Shown: piece after piece, positions 28,430 through 36,840 of the stretch
Layout of the letters: the number at the start of each line of letters is the position of its first letter
Numbering within the stretch: the first letter of the stretch is position 1
DNA from: Chryseobacterium viscerum
GTDB lineage: Bacteria > Bacteroidota > Bacteroidia > Flavobacteriales > Weeksellaceae
DNA length: 64,000 nucleotides
Direction of reading: 5' to 3'
Assembly (NCBI RefSeq): GCF_002899945.2
Contig: NZ_PPEG02000007.1
Location: 124,001-188,000, forward strand
Notes under the pieces: model-generated
Seen by the model: the letters and a program-made list of their open reading frames with translations, nothing else
Database searches by the model: none
Told to the model about the DNA's origin: nothing
Translations under genes and position numbers: made by a program

Positions 28430-28705
28430 ATGATAAACTATTTAGTTTTTGACACGGATGAAAAAAAACTGATTTTTGCTGCGTTGAAATTACGAGAAAA
28501 AATAATAAGTGGAGATAGAGATTTTGAAACTTATTTATATAATATTCAAGAAGAAGTGAGCAAAGAAAATGTTTTTCTTTCCAGATCACAATTAGATTCT
28601 ATTCAAAATTATTTAGGAAGTCTTTTAGACTATAAGGATGAGTATGATCAAGCTGCGGTTATTGATTTAGAAAATAAAATTGATGCAATTACAGAACTTC
28701 CATAA
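28430..28705 (+). CDS. Small acidic protein of unknown function
   Basis: The 91-residue protein is predicted helical and acidic, with no signal peptide and no family I recognise. It lies 134 bp after the ATPase gene on the same strand and converges with the retron-like operon. It could be a late member of the first system or an independent small gene. Length and clean start support a real gene. Confidence 0.6.
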   Translation: MINYLVFDTDEKKLIFAALKLREKIISGDRDFETYLYNIQEEVSKENVFLSRSQLDSIQNYLGSLLDYKDEYDQAAVIDLENKIDAITELP

Positions 28706-28967
28706 TTATGATTCTTAATAAACAACATATGTAAATTGTTGTTAATCAATATTTTACGAAGTAATTCAAGAGCTTCGCATTTTTATTTCATTATTTTTTG
28801 AAAAAGCAGATATGATGAAATAGTTATAGAATCCATTAATATCTTCGAATATAAATTTTTGTACTCAGATACTTATCAGCTTTAATTGTTTTTAGTATAT
28901 TCGATTTTTTTCTGGTGTATCTATCACAATAAATTTTCATTTGGATATTACTAAGAATTCAGCAGTT
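28706..28967. other. Convergent AT-rich spacer between two accessory operons
   Basis: The spacer holds a weak hairpin, AACAAC...GTTGTT at about 28722-28743, but no T-tract next to it. I see no gene in the 262 bp. Confidence 0.4.
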
Positions 28968-30656
28968 CTATTCTTTTAATTTTGACGAAGCTTCATAAAT
29001 TATTTGACTTATTAACTTTAGCTCATCAACATTAAAGTTTTTCTTCGTTCCATGAAAATAATTATTTCTTGCATTACTTAATTTAATAGTTGAAATAGTT
29101 TTTGAAACATCTATTTTAAAATAGTCAAGAAAAAGTGCAGTTAGAAAAAAAGGTAAGGAAGCATCAAAAGAGCTGTATTCTTTCCTGTATTCTCCATTTT
29201 TTCTGAATTTATTTCCATCAAGTTCATATTTATACATAACGACTTCTTCAGCGCCGATCTTATAACTATAATCTTCATATTTTAAATAATATTTTTTTAA
29301 AAGTTCGAAAAAATTATAAAAAGATAAGAAAGCTATGTCGATTGTAACGGGATTCTCAAGAGCTATTAGTATTAAAGCTGATATACACACTGTTAATTGA
29401 ATTTTGAGGTTTTTAATTAACAATTCGTATTCAAAATTATCGAAAGTATCAACTTCACAAAGTGATATGGATATTTTATTACATAATAATACAATATTTT
29501 TTATAAATGCTTTTTCTGATGCTTTTTCAATACTTTCTATAAACTTTTCAACTGAATCCAAAGATGTTTCCCTGTTTATAATATTTTCTGGAGAGTTCTT
29601 GATTATAAAATAGTTTGCTCCAGCAAGTTGTAATTTTTGGAAATTCCAAACTTTATTTGAAGCTGTAAATATGAGAACTTGTATCCCCAAATTAATTTCT
29701 TTTATTTGCTTAAGTATCTTAAATCCAGAAAGATCCTCTGGAGTTTTATCTTTTTCAAAATCTTCTTTAAAAAGTCGCAAATCCAAAATTACGATATCAG
29801 GATCAAAAGTTTCTATTTCTGATCTTATGTATGATTCTGAGAGAGAAAATTCCTTATCATTAAAATCATATTCAAGAGTTTTAAACTGATAGGATGATTT
29901 ATTTTTAAATATGTATTCAAAAATTTTATTCCATCCTTTATTCCATTCATCATCAATATATAGTATTTTTCCTCCTCCTTTAAAATTGAGATTAATAGAG
30001 GATGCTTCAAATGAAACAGGGTGCTTTAGTGCAAGATATTTGTAATACAATAAACCTTCTATATTTTGTCTAATATTTGAAAAAGATTCGTCAAATTGAT
30101 CTAATTGTAAAGCTTGTGACCATTTAAGTAAACTCCATTCATTTGCTATCGCATGATGTGAATTATTTTCAGCATAGGGTTTAATTCTCATTTTAAGTAT
30201 AAATTCATCTACTTTTTTTAATGATCTTAGCTTATTTTCATTAAAAAGTTTAATGTATTTGCTAAAATCCTTGGGATTATCTTCCATTAGATAGATACCT
30301 TCAGTAAATAATATTTCTGATAATTCTCCCGTAAGTCCAAGAAATTGACAGGATTCCTGACTGATAAGAACAATTGGGATATAACTTTTTTCCTTTAAGC
30401 TCAGAGTCATTCTTATGTGACAAGCTAAACGGATACCGTAATATTCCATAAAGTTTTCAGTTAAGCCAACTTTAATAAAAATTATATTACTACCATTAAT
30501 TTTATTGCCTAAATCTTTGTTTATAATTTGATCGTGAATATAGAAATCTACGTCTGTAATATCAGAATCAATATTAAATACAAATTGCTCATCTTGATTA
30601 AAGTACTCTTCAGAGTTTAAAGCAGTATTTTGACTATGAATTATTAGTTTATTCAT
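28968..30656 (-). CDS. Receiver-domain protein with HEPN-like C-terminus, retron effector candidate
   Basis: The 562-residue protein has three parts. Residues 55-140 look like a degenerate receiver or Rossmann domain. Residues 228-360 form a receiver with the classic residues: D235/D236 in ILYIDDEW, phospho-acceptor-like D292 in VILDLRLF, T331 in LIFTAS, and K353 in YFIIKNSP. Residues 380-562 are helical and end with R530-NNYF-H535, an R-x4-H motif as in HEPN ribonuclease domains. It is the last gene of the retron-like operon and would be the toxic or signalling effector. The receiver is clear, the HEPN reading rests on the motif and helical context. Confidence 0.72.
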   Translation of the reverse strand: MNKLIIHSQNTALNSEEYFNQDEQFVFNIDSDITDVDFYIHDQIINKDLGNKINGSNIIFIKVGLTENFMEYYGIRLACHIRMTLSLKEKSYIPIVLISQESCQFLGLTGELSEILFTEGIYLMEDNPKDFSKYIKLFNENKLRSLKKVDEFILKMRIKPYAENNSHHAIANEWSLLKWSQALQLDQFDESFSNIRQNIEGLLYYKYLALKHPVSFEASSINLNFKGGGKILYIDDEWNKGWNKIFEYIFKNKSSYQFKTLEYDFNDKEFSLSESYIRSEIETFDPDIVILDLRLFKEDFEKDKTPEDLSGFKILKQIKEINLGIQVLIFTASNKVWNFQKLQLAGANYFIIKNSPENIINRETSLDSVEKFIESIEKASEKAFIKNIVLLCNKISISLCEVDTFDNFEYELLIKNLKIQLTVCISALILIALENPVTIDIAFLSFYNFFELLKKYYLKYEDYSYKIGAEEVVMYKYELDGNKFRKNGEYRKEYSSFDASLPFFLTALFLDYFKIDVSKTISTIKLSNARNNYFHGTKKNFNVDELKLISQIIYEASSKLKE

Positions 30657-31276
30657 ATTGATTCATATATTAAATTTTCTAAAGCTATTTTGAACTGCAG
30701 TATTTGTTCTTCATTAATTTCTGAAAACTCATTTTTGTCTAACCAATCTAAATTAAAATCACTAATTTGATTTTTTGGAATATTTAAATCTTTTATTCTT
30801 TTAATTGTTTTTAATTGTAAACGTAAATTTAGATTTTCATTGATTAAAAGTAATTGATTTGTTTTCCATCTTAATCCATATTGAAGAATTAATAAATTTG
30901 TATTATTATATTGACTTGAATTATCACAAAACATCTTTAAATTGATAGAATATAAATTTCTTGAGTTGATATGTAAGTATGGAAATGCTGAGTCATTATA
31001 AAAACTAGAAGATATCCCTCCTGAGAAGAAAACAAGTGGTATTTTATTTTTAGTGCAATAAGTTTTAATAATTTCTCGTTGAAAGATTGTCACGGCTGAT
31101 CTATGAAATATTAAGCAGGAAAACGATTCAAGCTTATTTGTGATTTCTTTATCCAAATCTACTTTTAAATCAGATAATTCTGACTCTGTAATCACATGTA
31201 TATTTGGAATTGATTTTATTTCGAAATCTATGAATTGATCCATTCTTCCAATTCGATCTTCTACTAATGCAATCAT
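30653..31276 (-). CDS. Degenerate receiver-like protein in the retron operon
   Basis: The 207-residue protein starts IALVEDRIGRMDQF, like the first strand and acidic turn of a response regulator. The phospho-acceptor strand would be FSCLIFHRSA with no Asp, and the next is IPLVFFSGG. So it may be a receiver fold that cannot be phosphorylated. It overlaps the start of the downstream receiver/HEPN-like gene by 4 nt and starts 6 nt after the reverse transcriptase gene. I know no named family for it. Confidence 0.6.
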   Translation of the reverse strand: MIALVEDRIGRMDQFIDFEIKSIPNIHVITESELSDLKVDLDKEITNKLESFSCLIFHRSAVTIFQREIIKTYCTKNKIPLVFFSGGISSSFYNDSAFPYLHINSRNLYSINLKMFCDNSSQYNNTNLLILQYGLRWKTNQLLLINENLNLRLQLKTIKRIKDLNIPKNQISDFNLDWLDKNEFSEINEEQILQFKIALENLIYESI

Positions 31277-31282
31277 CTCTAG

Positions 31283-33400
31283 TTATTTATAAAACTTAAA
31301 TACGTGTTTAAACCCCTTCACGTCATCTATTTTTTCATAAGGTAAAGTATCTTCATTGGAGTGTAAAAAATTTATCCGAGTAGGGCCCTCTTTAAATTCT
31401 GATTCCACACTCCATTCACAAAGATTTAATAAGTGCATTTTTATTGTTCCAAAATCTCCACTTTGCAAACTTAGTTTTTTATCCTTGTAAGATTTTCCTT
31501 TAGCAGTAGAATTGTGATGCATAATTTCTAGAATGTAGCTATCGGATTTTTCTTTTATAACATAACTTACAATCTTATGCTCGGGTCTTTTCTGAATATT
31601 TTCAAAAACTAATGTTAATGCTTTACTAAAATAATCTACATCTGTAAAGAAGTTTGTATTTTCTAAATCTTTCGCCTCTTTTATTTCGAAACCATTTAAA
31701 TGCATGTCATGTTTTTCTAGAAGGAGGTTTAGTAATATTGAATTTTCATCCCTAATTTCTATTTCATTTTTAAAAATATCAATTACCTGCTTAAATTTTT
31801 GAATTGTTTGATTACCAGTATTGGTCTTTAAAATAAATTGTGCATTTTTTGGTAAGATACAATTTTCAGGTTTTATAATATTATTCTCCATTTCTTTTAA
31901 AAGTTCCGGTGAACTCCATCCAAATTTAATTCGATGAATACCCCAACCTTTTTCAGCAACCTTTTCATTAAAAAGAAAAGAAAATATTTTCGCATGTAAC
32001 TCCTTCTTAAGCATTTTCAATTGTTCACTCGCAGGATAAAATTCACTGCGTGCTTTCTTAATAAAATCAGCTAAATCTTTGAAAATATCTTCATTTTGCC
32101 CCGAATCCCAATTATGTGTTGAATATTTTAGTGCGCTATTGTTTAAAGTAAATTTATTTAATATTTTAACAACCTCTTTCGGTGTGTGTATGATTGGTAG
32201 TATATAAACTTTATCATTTTCTGTAGTCGGTAAAATTTTAGATAAAATTATCCTTTCAGATTGTTCTTGTAAAACTTTCTTTTCTGATGAGTTTAATAAG
32301 TCAAACCGATTACTTAATTTTATATATGTAGAATTATCGGACCCTTTAATCATTTTTAGATAATTCAATTTTCCTCTTAAAATAATATAGAGATCAGGTA
32401 TGTTATCTTTTGGATTAATTTTATTTTTTAAGTATGGATTAATAAAAAATTTAGAAGCATATTCGTATCCATGCTTTTCCCATATATATAACCAATGTCT
32501 AATCTGTTTAACATATTTACTATGAACATTCGGCTTAACATTTACAACCAAACCTGTTACTTCTTGTCGGTAGCCTCTTTTTTGTAAATGTGTTTTTGAA
32601 TCTTTAATGTCAAATCTTTCTGATTTAATAATTCTTTTTATTTCAGTTAGAAACTCTCCATTATTGTGATAAACATTATGGTCAGAACTAAAAGTAATAT
32701 CATCAGCATATCTTGTATAACGTAATGAAAATCTTTTTGCCACTGCCGATAGATAAAAATCCAACTTTTGACAAATAATATTAATCAATGTAGGAGAGGT
32801 AGGAGCACCTTGTGGAACAACATTTTTTATAACTTTTTCCCACTTATTATTAATTGCGTCGAATCGCTCAACTTCCATTTCATGGCAACATAAAGATGCA
32901 ATGATATTAGCAATTTCTAAATTTCCGTTTTGCTCATTTAAGTTGAATGGTGGAACCTTTAATCTACCCCAAATTCTGGCTTGATCAATACTTGAAAAAA
33001 AGTCTTTTAAATCAAGATTAAAGACATAATTTTTTCCTGAATGCACAATTCCGTTGTCAACTATGGATTTGCCAATTACAAATCCAGTTGCTGCAGGATT
33101 TACCTCATAAATACTTTGAAAAATTACATTTATACATTTTTGTATAGCTTTTAAGCCTGGTGCCGGAGAATGTATTATTCTATCCTCACCTGATTTCTTT
33201 TTGATTATAAATTTAGTATACCTATTTTGTTTACTTTTTGTATTAATATAGTAGTTTAAATTCTTAATTTCAAAAGCATGAATTTTTTCTCCATAAATCT
33301 TTCCTTTTACAAAATTAAGTAATGATAAAAAATCATTTTTACTTTTCATTTTATGAAAAGTTGTATTTATATGATTTATTGTAGCCTGATCTAGTTTCAT
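31283..33400 (-). CDS. Retron-type reverse transcriptase with HATPase-like C-terminal half
   Basis: The 705-residue protein has a reverse transcriptase in residues 60-320: motif A LDLKDFFSSI (129-138), motif B PQGAPTSPTL (196-205), active-site YADD (231-234), and the retron-linked segments NGIVH (116-120, the NAxxH position) and VTG (281-283). The last 150 residues (TDVDYFSKALTLVFENIQKR, then a segment DFGTIKMHLLNLCEW) resemble a histidine-kinase ATPase fold with the N-box region but without clear glycine-rich lids. A candidate msr-msd RNA lies directly upstream. Two receiver-like genes follow in the same operon. Retrons make msDNA and act in phage defence. Confidence 0.87.
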   Translation of the reverse strand: MKLDQATINHINTTFHKMKSKNDFLSLLNFVKGKIYGEKIHAFEIKNLNYYINTKSKQNRYTKFIIKKKSGEDRIIHSPAPGLKAIQKCINVIFQSIYEVNPAATGFVIGKSIVDNGIVHSGKNYVFNLDLKDFFSSIDQARIWGRLKVPPFNLNEQNGNLEIANIIASLCCHEMEVERFDAINNKWEKVIKNVVPQGAPTSPTLINIICQKLDFYLSAVAKRFSLRYTRYADDITFSSDHNVYHNNGEFLTEIKRIIKSERFDIKDSKTHLQKRGYRQEVTGLVVNVKPNVHSKYVKQIRHWLYIWEKHGYEYASKFFINPYLKNKINPKDNIPDLYIILRGKLNYLKMIKGSDNSTYIKLSNRFDLLNSSEKKVLQEQSERIILSKILPTTENDKVYILPIIHTPKEVVKILNKFTLNNSALKYSTHNWDSGQNEDIFKDLADFIKKARSEFYPASEQLKMLKKELHAKIFSFLFNEKVAEKGWGIHRIKFGWSSPELLKEMENNIIKPENCILPKNAQFILKTNTGNQTIQKFKQVIDIFKNEIEIRDENSILLNLLLEKHDMHLNGFEIKEAKDLENTNFFTDVDYFSKALTLVFENIQKRPEHKIVSYVIKEKSDSYILEIMHHNSTAKGKSYKDKKLSLQSGDFGTIKMHLLNLCEWSVESEFKEGPTRINFLHSNEDTLPYEKIDDVKGFKHVFKFYK

Positions 33401-33419
33401 TGATTGAAAATGTTCCGAA

Positions 33420-33585
33420 GCCCGCTGTATTTTCTTTGTTTATGAAATCATTTCAAGAAAAATCATAACATAAATTAAATATAAAATATATAAAAAATAG
33501 TAATAGTCAAAAATCGTAAAGAGAAATAACTATCTAACTTTTAGCCCCAAAGTTACTTTGGGACTGCCAACCGAATACAGCAGGC
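33420..33585 (-). ncRNA. Candidate retron msr-msd RNA
   Basis: Upstream of the reverse transcriptase, on its strand, GCCTGCTGTATT (33585 to 33574, a1) can pair with AATACAGCGGGC (33431 to 33420, a2) over 12 bp with one U-G wobble; on the other strand the same site would be an A-C mismatch. The arms enclose 142 nt. Just inside a1 lies a 7-bp hairpin CCCAAAG-TAA-CTTTGGG (33562-33546), as in msr regions, followed by an AT-rich part with a weaker 7-bp stem (33533-33503). The a2 arm ends 20 nt before the start codon, the standard retron layout. The branching G cannot be fixed by eye. Confidence 0.65.
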
Positions 33586-33600
33586 GAAATCAAAATCTTA

Positions 33601-33800
33601 AGCGGTCTTCTGGAACAGATGCAAATTAATAAAATTAATTTATAATGAATATTTATTTTTTGAGATTAGTCTAAAATTTTATATATATATATACGCAATT
33701 TATATGATCTTAAATGTAGGTGATAATTTCAATTCGAATACTAAATCATTAATTTGGTTATTACTTCATGTATAAACTAGCCACCCTTTTGACCATCCTA
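33601..33800. other. AT-rich spacer between retron RNA and tRNA-Leu
   Basis: No gene is visible in this stretch. It includes a short (TA)n run near 33680-33695. The retron promoter, reading leftward, should lie here, but no clear TAnnTTTG element in the right place was found. Confidence 0.4.
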
Positions 33801-33805
33801 AAAAG

Positions 33806-33840
33806 AAAAACCTCTGAAAATCAAATGATTTCAGAGGCTT
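33806..33840 (-). terminator. Terminator after tRNA-Leu
   Basis: CCTCTGAAA(A)TCA and TGATTTCAGAGG form a 12-bp stem with one bulge. On the minus strand it is followed by TTTTTCTTTTT, 5 nt after the tRNA 3' end. On the plus strand T residues follow as well. Confidence 0.82.
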
Positions 33841-33844
33841 TTTG

Positions 33845-33924
33845 TACCCAGGACCGGGATCGAACCGGTACTCCTAAGAACTGGTGTTTGAGACCAGCGC
33901 GTCTACCAATTCCGCCACCTGGGC
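33845..33924 (-). tRNA. tRNA-Leu (anticodon CAA)
   Basis: The reverse complement folds as a cloverleaf: acceptor GCCCAGG / CCTGGGT (G-U at the first pair), anticodon stem CTGGT / ACCAG with the loop CTCAAAC (anticodon CAA), a short class II variable region, and T arm ACCGG-TTCGATC-CCGGT. CCA is not encoded. Its 3' end faces the AT-rich accessory block, as expected if this tRNA was an integration site. Confidence 0.95.
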
Positions 33925-33967
33925 TTGATGTTGAATCCAAACGTGATGTTTGTTTCAAATTGGTGTG

Positions 33968-33998
33968 CAAATATATAAACTTTTTTCAATGTTCAAAA
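33968..33998 (-). promoter_or_regulatory. Bacteroidota-type promoter of tRNA-Leu
   Basis: On the minus strand TATATTTG (33975-33968) fits the -7 consensus TAnnTTTG, and TTTTG (33998-33994) lies 18 nt further upstream as the -33 element. The -7 box is about 44 nt from the mature tRNA 5' end. Confidence 0.7.
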
Positions 33999-34017
33999 GC
34001 TTTTTGAAGAATTTTTT

Positions 34018-34785
34018 TTAAAAATTTAGTTCCAAACCATCGTAGGCAAGGTGCATTCCGGAAGGAAGCTCCTTATCTTCAACATCATGCAACCCTAAAT
34101 GATGGCTGATGTGAGTAAGGAATAATTGCTTAGGTTTTAGTTCCTCAAACAGCCTGATCACATCCGGAAGGATAAAATGGGCAGGGTGAGGATCAAATTT
34201 CCTGATGCAGTTTAATATCAGAACATCCAGATTCTTCAGTTTTTCCTTTTCCGTTTCTGAAATAAAGCCGGCATCTGTGATGTAAGCAAGGTTTTTAAAC
34301 TTATATCCGAAAACGGTAATTTTATAATGAATTACCTCCACAGGAGTGATTTCTGTATTCAGAACCTGAAACGGTTTGTTTTCAATTTCATGAAGCTCAA
34401 AAGCTGGCGCTCCGGGATATCTTACATCAGCAAAGGCGTAAGGAAATCGGTTTTTTATTTCATGAGCAACTCTTGAATAGCAGTAGAGTGGAACATCTTT
34501 TCCACTTTTAAAAATTAATGGACGCATGTCATCCAAGCCGATCACATGATCATTATGTTCATGAGTAATCAACGCAATATCTACGTTATGTTCGTGGTTG
34601 GTAAGCATTTGCTGTCTGAAATCCGGACCACAGTCGATCAGTATTTTTTTATTTTCTTCCGTAGTTATCATCACGGAAGAGCGCAAACGTTTGTCTTTTG
34701 GATTTTCGGAAGTACACACTTCACATGTACAGCCTATAACGGGTACACCCTGAGAAGTACCAGTTCCTAAAAATTTCAACTTCAT
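34018..34785 (-). CDS. MBL-fold metallo-hydrolase (PhnP-like)
   Basis: The protein, 255 residues from the preferred start, is a metallo-beta-lactamase-fold hydrolase of the PhnP-like group. Visible marks are LGTGTSQGVPVIGCTCEVC at the N-terminus with the cysteines common in this group, ITHEHNDHVIGLDDMRP (HxHxDH), and FLTHISHHLGLH near the end. The frame opens 16 codons earlier at 34833, but Met17 begins the conserved MKLKFLGTG sequence and is preferred. It probably hydrolyses a cyclic or diester phosphate. The substrate is unknown. It is divergent from the next gene with only a short gap. Confidence 0.85.
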   Translation of the reverse strand: MKLKFLGTGTSQGVPVIGCTCEVCTSENPKDKRLRSSVMITTEENKKILIDCGPDFRQQMLTNHEHNVDIALITHEHNDHVIGLDDMRPLIFKSGKDVPLYCYSRVAHEIKNRFPYAFADVRYPGAPAFELHEIENKPFQVLNTEITPVEVIHYKITVFGYKFKNLAYITDAGFISETEKEKLKNLDVLILNCIRKFDPHPAHFILPDVIRLFEELKPKQLFLTHISHHLGLHDVEDKELPSGMHLAYDGLELNF

Positions 34786-34839
34786 TTTCTTTTGAGGTTG
34801 GTTTAATTTTGGTAAATTTACGAAAAATTTCACGTCCTA

Positions 34840-36267
34840 ATGTATCAGAAACTAACTCCTAAACAAAAAGCATTAACAATTAATCTAGATCCTGCTATTT
34901 ATGGTACTTTCGCAGAAATTGGAGCAGGGCAGGAGACTGTTCGCCACTTTTTTAGAGCAGGGGGAGCTTCCGGTACGATTGCAAAGGCAATGTCTGCCTA
35001 TGACAAGGATTTTAGTGATGCCATCTACGGAAAAGAAGTAAAAAACAGGTACGTTACCCAAAACAGACTTCGCAAAATGCTTCGATATGAAGTCGCTTTG
35101 ATTGAAGAGAGAATTTCCAGAGATAATAATCCTGATAGAAAATTCTTTTCTTACGCGAATACGGTAACCACCATCAATTTTGACAAAACTGTAAAAGGCC
35201 ACGGCTGGGTAGGAATTCGTTTTCAGACCAAAGAAAATGAAGATTACAATGAGATTGTGATCCACGTAAAATTCAAAGAAAATGATGCTACTCTTCAACA
35301 GGAAACTTTAGGAAACCTTGGGGTAAACCTTATTTTCGGGGCTTTCAATTACTTTGACAATCCAAGAACTTTAGTAGAATCTCTATACGACGATATTGCA
35401 AAAGACAACCTTGAAATTGATATGATAGACTTCAGCGGACCTGCTTTTGCCTATGTTGATAACAGATTGATGTCCCTTCAATTGGTGAAAAATGGAATGA
35501 CCGATGCGGTGATCTTCAATTCAGAGGGGAATAATATGCTTCCGGCAGATGTTTTGTACAAGAAAAATATTTTCGCGGTAAGAGGAAGTTTCAGACCAGT
35601 AACGAAAGTAAATATTGATATGCTTAAAAACGGTATGGATATGTTTTTCAAAGATGCAATCTGTACCCATGAAGAAACAGAAGTCCTTATCGAAATCACG
35701 ATTTCCAATCTGAGAGCAGACGGAGACATTGATGAAAGGGATTTCCTGGATAGAGTAGATATTTTGGGTAAGTTGGGATATACAGTTATTATTTCAAATT
35801 TCTCTGAATACTACAGACTGATCGATTATTTCGCTTCTTACACAAGTGGAGATATCGGAGTTGCAATGGGTGTAAATAACCTATTGATGGTGTTTGACGA
35901 GAAATATTATAAAAACATGTCAGGAGGAATTCTTGAAGCATTCGGGAAGTTTTTCAGAAACGGAATGAGAGTGTATTTGTATCCTTATAAAGATCCTGAA
36001 ACGCACCAATTATTGGACTCTTCAAACCTGAAAGTAGAAGAAAATCTGAAAGAATTATACAAATATTTCAAACACAACAATCGTATTGTAGATATTACGA
36101 ACTATAATCCGGAGTTCCTGGAAATTTACTCCAGAGAAATACTGAGAAAAATAGCATGTTGTGTGAAAGGCTGGGAAAGCCAGGTTCCGGAAGGAGTTGC
36201 AGAAATGATCAAAGAGCGCGGAATGTTTGGATATAAAGAAGAACTTTCGTTAAAACAATTCTCTTAA
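34840..36267 (+). CDS. Conserved Bacteroidota protein of unknown function
   Basis: The 475-residue soluble protein starts LTPKQKALTINLDPAIYGTF and EIGAGQETVRHFFRAGGASG, a pattern I recall as strongly conserved across Bacteroidota. I recall that relatives are sometimes labelled nicotinate-nucleotide adenylyltransferase, but no HxGH nucleotidyl-transfer motif is visible, so I do not use that name. No signal peptide or membrane segment is visible. The next gene (free-Met sulfoxide reductase) begins 12 nt downstream and is likely co-transcribed. Function unknown. Confidence 0.8.
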   Translation: MYQKLTPKQKALTINLDPAIYGTFAEIGAGQETVRHFFRAGGASGTIAKAMSAYDKDFSDAIYGKEVKNRYVTQNRLRKMLRYEVALIEERISRDNNPDRKFFSYANTVTTINFDKTVKGHGWVGIRFQTKENEDYNEIVIHVKFKENDATLQQETLGNLGVNLIFGAFNYFDNPRTLVESLYDDIAKDNLEIDMIDFSGPAFAYVDNRLMSLQLVKNGMTDAVIFNSEGNNMLPADVLYKKNIFAVRGSFRPVTKVNIDMLKNGMDMFFKDAICTHEETEVLIEITISNLRADGDIDERDFLDRVDILGKLGYTVIISNFSEYYRLIDYFASYTSGDIGVAMGVNNLLMVFDEKYYKNMSGGILEAFGKFFRNGMRVYLYPYKDPETHQLLDSSNLKVEENLKELYKYFKHNNRIVDITNYNPEFLEIYSREILRKIACCVKGWESQVPEGVAEMIKERGMFGYKEELSLKQFS

Positions 36268-36279
36268 AAAATATATACA

Positions 36280-36729
36280 ATGTCAGAATTAAAGAAAAGA
36301 CTTTCCTCAATTCTTGAAAGTCCTAAGCATAATACAGAAGAAAAACTTGAAAAAGTATGCCACCTTTTGGACCAAGAGATTTCTTACTTCAACTGGACAG
36401 GTTTCTATTTCAAAAATGGAGATAAAGAGGAGCTGATCTTAGGGCCTTATGTAGGAGCTCCTACCGATCATACCATTATTCCTTACGGAAAAGGAATTTG
36501 CGGTCAGGTTGCGGTTTCCAATGAAACATTCGTAGTTCCTGATGTGCATGAAGAAAGCAACTACTTAAGCTGTTCAATCGATACGAAAGCAGAAATAGTG
36601 GTTCCTATTTTTAAAGACGGAATAAATATTGGTCAAATTGATATCGATTCTCATACAGTTGACCCATTCACCAGCGAAGATCGTGAATTGCTGGAATGGC
36701 TTTGTAAGGAAGTTTCCAAGATTTTGTAA
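36280..36729 (+). CDS. msrC: GAF-domain free methionine-(R)-sulfoxide reductase
   Basis: The 149-residue protein is a single GAF domain of the fRMsr type, which reduces free methionine-R-sulfoxide. The family features are FNWTGFYF, LGPYVGAPTDHTIIPYGKGICGQV with the first reactive cysteine, VPDVH, and YLSCSIDTKAEIVVPI with the second. These match GVCG and ACD of E. coli MsrC. Length is normal. A hairpin terminator follows. Confidence 0.88.
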   Translation: MSELKKRLSSILESPKHNTEEKLEKVCHLLDQEISYFNWTGFYFKNGDKEELILGPYVGAPTDHTIIPYGKGICGQVAVSNETFVVPDVHEESNYLSCSIDTKAEIVVPIFKDGINIGQIDIDSHTVDPFTSEDRELLEWLCKEVSKIL

Positions 36730-36755
36730 TTGAATTTCAATACGAATATAATATA

Positions 36756-36786
36756 GACTCCGGCTTTTATAGTCGGAGTTTTTTTA
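36756..36786 (+). terminator. Terminator after the fRMsr gene
   Basis: The stem ACTCCG / CGGAGT with an 11-nt loop is followed by seven T residues. Confidence 0.78.
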
Positions 36787-36840
36787 GAGTATTGAAGCAG
36801 AATGTTGAGTTAGAAATTTCCAGCCTTACCCCTTCATAGA

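Noticed and set aside
33768-34007. A 79-codon plus-strand frame
   Set aside because: It covers the tRNA-Leu gene in antisense and has no independent support.
34840-36267. Nicotinate-nucleotide adenylyltransferase label
   Set aside because: No HxGH or matching C-terminal motif is visible in the sequence.
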